Shown: one piece after another, positions 60,313-64,000 of the stretch
Numbering within the stretch: the first letter of the stretch is position 1
Layout of the letters: every line of letters starts with the position of its first letter
Origin: Dyadobacter arcticus
GTDB taxonomy: Bacteria; Bacteroidota; Bacteroidia; Cytophagales; Spirosomataceae
DNA: 64,000 nucleotides
Direction of reading: 5' to 3'
Assembly (NCBI RefSeq): GCF_011762185.1
Contig: NZ_JAASQJ010000003.1
Span: 310,001-374,000 of the forward strand
Position numbers and translations under genes: made by a program
The notes under the pieces: generated by a model
Databases searched by the model: none
What the model saw: the letters and a program-made list of their open reading frames with translations, nothing else
Told to the model about the DNA's origin: nothing

Positions 60313-61287
60313 CTATTTTAAAGTTTTTGCCGCCTCGGTCAGTCTGGGCAGGATTTCAAAAACATCGCCGACAATCCCATAGTCGGCTGCCTTGAAAAAG
60401 GGTGCTTCCGGATCTTTATTAATTACCACAATGCACTTCGAACCATTCACGCCCGCCAGATGCTGAATTGCCCCCGAAATTCCGCAGGCAATGTACAAGT
60501 TGGGCGCTACCTTAATGCCGGTCTGGCCTATATGCTCATGATGCGGACGCCAGTCGAGATCTGAAACAGGTTTGGAACAACCTGTGGCCGCACCGAGGGC
60601 TTTGGCAAAATCAATGAGCGGTTGCCAGTGCTCCGGGCCTTTCATTCCACGCCCGCCGGATACGATAACCGCCGCTTCGGTCAAGGATAATTCGGAACTG
60701 GCTTTTTCCACGTTGACCACAGTTGCCTTAAAAGCTTCATCTGCGAGTTTCGGCGCGAATTGTTCAACAACAGCCTGCACCGTCGCCACCGATGACTCAT
60801 CCAATTCAATTGCATTCTTTCTGACTACCAGAATTTTGATATCAGATTTTATTTCGGTGACCGCGAATGCTTTACCTGTAAAAATACTCCGGGTAACCTT
60901 AAACGTTTCGCCAATCTCGGGCAATGCGGTCACGCCCGAAACGATGCCGGCCTTCATTTTTGCCGCCGCACGGGCCGCAACGGCGTCGCCCAGGCCGGAT
61001 TTGGATAAAATAATCACTTTGCTGCCTTCTTGCTGAGCAGCCTGGACAAGCGTATCGGCATAAGCCAAACTATTTTCATGTTTTAACTTTTCTTCCGACG
61101 CATGCAGCACTTTGGACGCGCCATAATGCCCGGCTTTTTCAAGCTCCCTTTTTTCGGCAGAACCGATAGCCAACACAACGGCATGATCACCAGTTGCTGC
61201 TGCCACCTTTACGCCATAAGCTATTGTTTCCAGAGATGTTTTCTTGATCGAACCGTTGTCCAGTTCAGCATATATAAGGACTGACAT
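60313..61287 (-). CDS. etfA: Electron transfer flavoprotein alpha subunit
   Basis: 324 residues. The C-terminal FAD-binding domain carries V-S-G-G-R-G-M-K-G (near 208-216), G-Q-T-G-I-K-V near 260, Y-I-A-C-G-I-S-G-A-I-Q-H near 267 and I-N-K-D-P-E-A-P near 292. With EtfB it accepts electrons from acyl-CoA and other dehydrogenases and passes them to ETF:quinone oxidoreductase. etfB lies 37 bp upstream in the same direction. Confidence 0.95.
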   Translation of the reverse strand: MSVLIYAELDNGSIKKTSLETIAYGVKVAAATGDHAVVLAIGSAEKRELEKAGHYGASKVLHASEEKLKHENSLAYADTLVQAAQQEGSKVIILSKSGLGDAVAARAAAKMKAGIVSGVTALPEIGETFKVTRSIFTGKAFAVTEIKSDIKILVVRKNAIELDESSVATVQAVVEQFAPKLADEAFKATVVNVEKASSELSLTEAAVIVSGGRGMKGPEHWQPLIDFAKALGAATGCSKPVSDLDWRPHHEHIGQTGIKVAPNLYIACGISGAIQHLAGVNGSKCIVVINKDPEAPFFKAADYGIVGDVFEILPRLTEAAKTLK

Positions 61288-61324
61288 ATGATTGCTATTC
61301 TAAGGTTTTTGATGGGATACCTGT

Positions 61325-62062
61325 TTAAAGAACCTTTGCTTCGGTTTGCAAAAGACGGATCAGGGTTTCAGCCTCGCTGGCGGGAATCATTTTGCAGGCT
61401 CCTTTCGGCGCAGGTAATGCATATTTTTCAGGAGCTGTCAACGCTTCCATGCTGACAGGCTCTACTACATTCAAAGGTTTCGTCCGGGCCGTCATAATCC
61501 CGCGCATATTAGGGATTTTCCATTCAGCGATTGGCTCCTGACATCCCAGAACCAGCGGCAACGGTGCTTTCAAGATTTCCTTACCGCCATCAATTTCACG
61601 GGTGATCGTTACCTCGCTGCCTTCAATATCCAGTTTCATAACCGGCGAATAGGAGGGAATGTCCAGCATTTCCCCCACAAGTCCATGTACAACGCCGCTG
61701 TTATAGTCGATGGATTCGCGGCCCATCAGAATAAGGTCATAGCTATTTTGCTTTGCTACCTCGGCGATCTGAACTGCTGTGTAGTAGGAATCCAAAGATT
61801 CCGCATTGATCCTTATGGCATCATCCGCGCCAATGGCCAATGCTTTTCTGATTTGGGGATCTGCATCAGCTTCTCCTACGTGAAGCACCGTCAGCGATCC
61901 GCCGAACTGCTCTTTCAATTCAACACCCCGGGCAAGGGCATAGTCGTCGTATGGCCCGATGATGAATTGTACGCCGTTTTTGTTAAGCTTTGTCTCGTTG
62001 TCGGTGAAGGTGATTTTGGCAGTCGTATCGGGGACATTGGATATACAAACCAGTATTTTCAT
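61325..62062 (-). CDS. etfB: Electron transfer flavoprotein beta subunit
   Basis: 245 residues, usual EtfB length. I-S-N-V-P-D-T at the start, the family stretch N-P-Y/G-P-Y-D-D-Y-A-L-A-R-G-V-E near 40, L-M-G-R-E-S-I-D-Y near 112 and the A-R-T-K-P-L region near 190 are typical; it binds AMP. Divergent from the TPR-like gene at 62159, sharing a 96-bp promoter region. Confidence 0.95.
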   Translation of the reverse strand: MKILVCISNVPDTTAKITFTDNETKLNKNGVQFIIGPYDDYALARGVELKEQFGGSLTVLHVGEADADPQIRKALAIGADDAIRINAESLDSYYTAVQIAEVAKQNSYDLILMGRESIDYNSGVVHGLVGEMLDIPSYSPVMKLDIEGSEVTITREIDGGKEILKAPLPLVLGCQEPIAEWKIPNMRGIMTARTKPLNVVEPVSMEALTAPEKYALPAPKGACKMIPASEAETLIRLLQTEAKVL

Positions 62063-62097
62063 GATGATTTGGTTACGTATTTTTGAGTTTATGGGAC

Positions 62098-62105
62098 TAA
62101 CTTTG
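62098..62105 (+). promoter_or_regulatory. Candidate -7 box of the TPR-like gene
   Basis: TAACTTTG matches TAnnTTTG exactly, 53 bp before the ATG at 62159. A second match, TATTTTTG, lies at 62078-62085; only one is likely to be used. No well-spaced TTG supports either. Confidence 0.35.
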
Positions 62106-62158
62106 TTCGGGCAAATTAAAAGAAATACAAACAGTATGCAAGCATAATAATTTTCAAA

Positions 62159-62485
62159 ATGGACAGTTCTTTCCTCTCAACGTTAGTGACTTTTTACGAA
62201 GAAGATCCCGACGATCCCTTCAACATTTATGCCCTCGCCATCGCCTATGCGAAGATTAATCAAGGAAAAGCGGCGGATTTTTTTGACATCCTTTTAAATA
62301 AACATCCTGATTACCTGGCCACATATTATCATGCAGGGGCTTTTTTTGCCGAGCAGGAGAAAATAGAAAAGGCGGAAAGGATTTATCAGAGAGGTATTGA
62401 ACTGGCACGTTTGCAGGGTAATGTGAAGACGCAGCAGGAATTGATGAGGGCGTATAATGCATTCCTGGATGAGCTGGACGACTAA
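62159..62485 (+). CDS. Small tetratricopeptide-repeat-like protein
   Basis: 108 residues, soluble, all helical. Two or three degenerate TPR units are visible: P-F-N-I-Y-A-L-A-I-A-Y-A-K, H-P-D-Y-L-A-T-Y-Y-H-A-G-A-F-F-A, K-I-E-K-A-E-R-I-Y-Q-R-G-I-E-L-A. The acidic end (D-E-L-D-D) is typical of such small adaptors. Partner unknown. It is divergent from etfB. Confidence 0.8.
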   Translation: MDSSFLSTLVTFYEEDPDDPFNIYALAIAYAKINQGKAADFFDILLNKHPDYLATYYHAGAFFAEQEKIEKAERIYQRGIELARLQGNVKTQQELMRAYNAFLDELDD

Positions 62486-62653
62486 CCGATTTATGCCCGA
62501 TATTTGCTCATTAGCACAAAATCCTGTACCTTTCCATCATATTTACACGACTTGCCAGCCTGTTTCAGGCAAAACTTAAATCCTCTGCTCAGTTAAGCTT
62601 GATTTTTTTAGAGTGAGTTCGTTGTTGACGGGGACAAAAAATATTCATCATTT

Positions 62654-63010
62654 ATGGAAAGGGAATCATTTATTCCGCTTGTAGTAAAGTGGGCAAAGGC
62701 TCATGGGTTTAAGGAAATTCAGGCTAACCTTGAGGGATACGAAGTTCCCAAATCCTACGAAAGAGCTGCCGACAACCTCAAATTTACCCCGGATGTGACG
62801 GGCGTAAATATGTTCAACAGACATTATCTGGAAGTTTCAATGAAAACGGACCAGTTGCGCGGTAACATTTCCAAATGGAAATTGTTGAGCGAACTTGCCG
62901 GAATGAAGGGCGCTAAATTGTATCTAATGGCCCCGCGCGGTCACGTCAGATTTACCCGTGAGGTGATTGAACAATATAACATCCCGGCCGAAGTCGTTAA
63001 GATTGACTAA
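62654..63010 (+). CDS. Conserved hypothetical protein, possibly nuclease-fold
   Basis: 118 residues, soluble. Pattern F-T-P-D-V-T-G...Y-L-E-V-S-M-K-T-D (about 43-67) resembles the PD...ExK arrangement of PD-(D/E)xK nuclease-fold proteins, followed by a helix (K-W-K-L-L-S-E-L-A-G) and strand (K-L-Y-L-M-A-P-R-G-H). The fold suggestion is by eye and the catalytic set (D, E, K) is only partly convincing. It stands alone, 169 bp after the TPR-like gene, and has a good terminator. Confidence 0.65.
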   Translation: MERESFIPLVVKWAKAHGFKEIQANLEGYEVPKSYERAADNLKFTPDVTGVNMFNRHYLEVSMKTDQLRGNISKWKLLSELAGMKGAKLYLMAPRGHVRFTREVIEQYNIPAEVVKID

Positions 63011-63039
63011 GAACGCGGGGGCTTTTCGGATGTTGTTGT

Positions 63040-63294
63040 TCGGAATAGGGTTCGAAGTTGTTAGGGTATTGTCGTTTGTAGTCAGATATTGTCATGAATA
63101 GTCAGGAGTTGTTGATCGTCGATTAACAGCTCCTGACCTTTTTTGTACCCATTCAAAAATTACAATTCCAAACAACCCCCGAACCACTCTGAACAACTCC
63201 TAACCATTCCGAATAACCGCGAACTATCCCGCACAAACACTACCAATGACCACTCCTGACAATAAATGACAACAATTGACCACCCTGCCCCTTC
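63040..63294. repeat. Degenerate ~10-12-bp tandem repeats in two inverted blocks around a hairpin
   Basis: The left block (63040-63120) is built of units such as TTGTTCGGAATA, TTGTTAGGGTA and TTGTCATGAATA. The right block (63165-63294) reads as the complementary type (CAACTCC, CGAACCACTCT, CCGAATAACC). The two blocks are thus roughly inverted, with the terminator hairpin between them. Units are strongly diverged. There is no coding potential in either strand. Confidence 0.5.
63101..63144 (+). terminator. Rho-independent terminator
   Basis: Arms GTCAGGAGTTGTT and AACAGCTCCTGAC (13 bp, one mismatch-type G-U) enclose an 11-base loop and are followed by CTTTTTTG. It lies 90 bp after the stop of the gene at 62654-63010. 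Confidence 0.8.
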
Positions 63295-64000
63295 CTAAAC
63301 CGCCGGATACTTCCATTCCCCCCGATACTCCCTGCTCAGCAACTTATTGGCCTCGGGATCTCCTTCGATTGTTTCTTTTTCGCCATCCCAGACAATGCTT
63401 CTTCCAAGTTTGTAAGATAGCATTCCCAGCAAAGCAACATTGGTCGATTTTTGGCCGACTTCGATTTCGCAGATTGGTGGTTTGTTGGTTTTAATTGATT
63501 CCAGAAAATTAGCCCATAACGGCGCAATGTTCTGGTCATCAGGCTTATTTAGCTGGGCGTCCTGGTGTATGACGGGTTTTTTGGGATCAGTTGGATAGAA
63601 TGTCCATCCATCGAGCCAGCCCATGTGAAATGTTCCCTCCGTGCCGTAGAAGTAAACGCCAACTGCCTGCTGCGGATGCGTTTTCTCGGCGTTGTTTGCT
63701 GCGAAGTTCCGATGTTCCCATTCCAGCGTAAAACCATCGAAATCATACACAGCTACCTGATGATCAGGGGCATCGGTATTATCCTGCCTGATTGCGCGAC
63801 CACCTGTTGAATAGATCTTCTTGGGATATTTCTGCTCCGACCACCAAAGTACCTGGTCGAGCCAGTGAATACCCCAATCGCCCAAAGTTCCGTTTGCAAA
63901 ATTGAGATAACCCCGGAAGCCTCTCGGGTGAATCGTTTTATTATAGGGTACCAATGCCGCAGGCCCGCAGTAAAAATCCCAATCCAACCCTTGAGGCACT
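63295..64000 (-). CDS. Gfo/Idh/MocA-family oxidoreductase, C-terminal part (start outside window)
   Basis: The frame is open to the right edge, leaving ~235 residues of the C-terminal half. The text G-F-R-G-Y-L-N-F-A-N-G-T-L-G-D-W-G-I-H-W-L-D-Q-V carries the conserved G-D-x-G-x-H motif whose His is the catalytic acid/base. The remainder is the large beta-sheet domain. The NAD(P)-binding N-terminus lies outside. Such enzymes are usually Tat-exported in Cytophagales and act on sugars or inositols; no more can be said here. Confidence 0.88.
   Translation of the reverse strand, partial: VPQGLDWDFYCGPAALVPYNKTIHPRGFRGYLNFANGTLGDWGIHWLDQVLWWSEQKYPKKIYSTGGRAIRQDNTDAPDHQVAVYDFDGFTLEWEHRNFAANNAEKTHPQQAVGVYFYGTEGTFHMGWLDGWTFYPTDPKKPVIHQDAQLNKPDDQNIAPLWANFLESIKTNKPPICEIEVGQKSTNVALLGMLSYKLGRSIVWDGEKETIEGDPEANKLLSREYRGEWKYPAV

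Overview
The window looks like chromosomal DNA of a soil or plant-associated Bacteroidota, most likely order Cytophagales and close to Dyadobacter/Spirosoma. This is judged from Bacteroidota-type promoter boxes (TAnnTTTG), a TonB receptor with a carboxypeptidase-regulatory N-terminus, DUF3098 beside ftsX, LytTR and TPR-kinase signalling, BlaI/M56 pairs and many DinB, VOC and AHSA1 small proteins. No rRNA, tRNA, prophage, IS element or CRISPR array was seen. The only mobile-type gene is a RAYT transposase next to REP-like hairpins.

Layout. 1-6.2 kb: a plus-strand sugar-acid operon matching D-apionate catabolism (ApnL lactonase, cut by the window edge; OiaC-like decarboxylase; ApnO-like oxidoisomerase) with its own ABC importer, whose permease and binding protein are one polypeptide. 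6.2-15.5 kb: a GlxA/AraC regulator divergent from a VOC gene, two phosphatase-type enzymes, a PQQ-type sugar dehydrogenase with cytochrome c, a NUDIX hydrolase, an AT-hook-tailed protein and a decayed secreted SnoaL-like gene. 15.7-19.5 kb: a three-subunit molybdenum hydroxylase (PaoABC-like). 19.5-33.3 kb: MscS channel, ArnT-like transferase, BlaI/M56 pair with a palindromic operator cluster, orphan NarL regulator, LolA-like protein, TonB receptor, ChbG deacetylase, Tat-exported DinB protein, esterase lipoprotein. 33.4-49.6 kb: a membrane protein with a ConA-like domain, a frameshifted enolase-superfamily enzyme, two operons of small DinB/AHSA1/DoxX/VOC/DHFR/MFS genes, RAYT plus REP cluster, a two-lipoprotein pair and a LytTR/histidine-kinase pair. 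49.7-55.7 kb: a tight five-gene operon for ergothioneine. 55.8-64 kb: housekeeping genes (ribF, truB, uppP, DUF3098, ftsX; BFN nuclease; etfAB), two small conserved genes, a degenerate repeat region and the end of a Gfo/Idh/MocA oxidoreductase.

Two system-level observations stand out. First, the ergothioneine operon joins synthesis (egtB, egtD), an OpuB/EgtUV-type ABC importer and a flavoprotein disulfide reductase; the binding domain of the importer fusion appears circularly permuted at its hinge. Second, a 29-bp direct-repeat site (TGKCA-type half-sites 22 bp apart) occurs three times in the same orientation and at the same 11-nt distance from a -7 position: before the VOC gene divergent from the GlxA regulator, before the DUF1579-DoxX-AHSA1-DinB operon, and before the MFS-VOC-DinB-DHFR operon. 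This suggests one regulon spread over the window.
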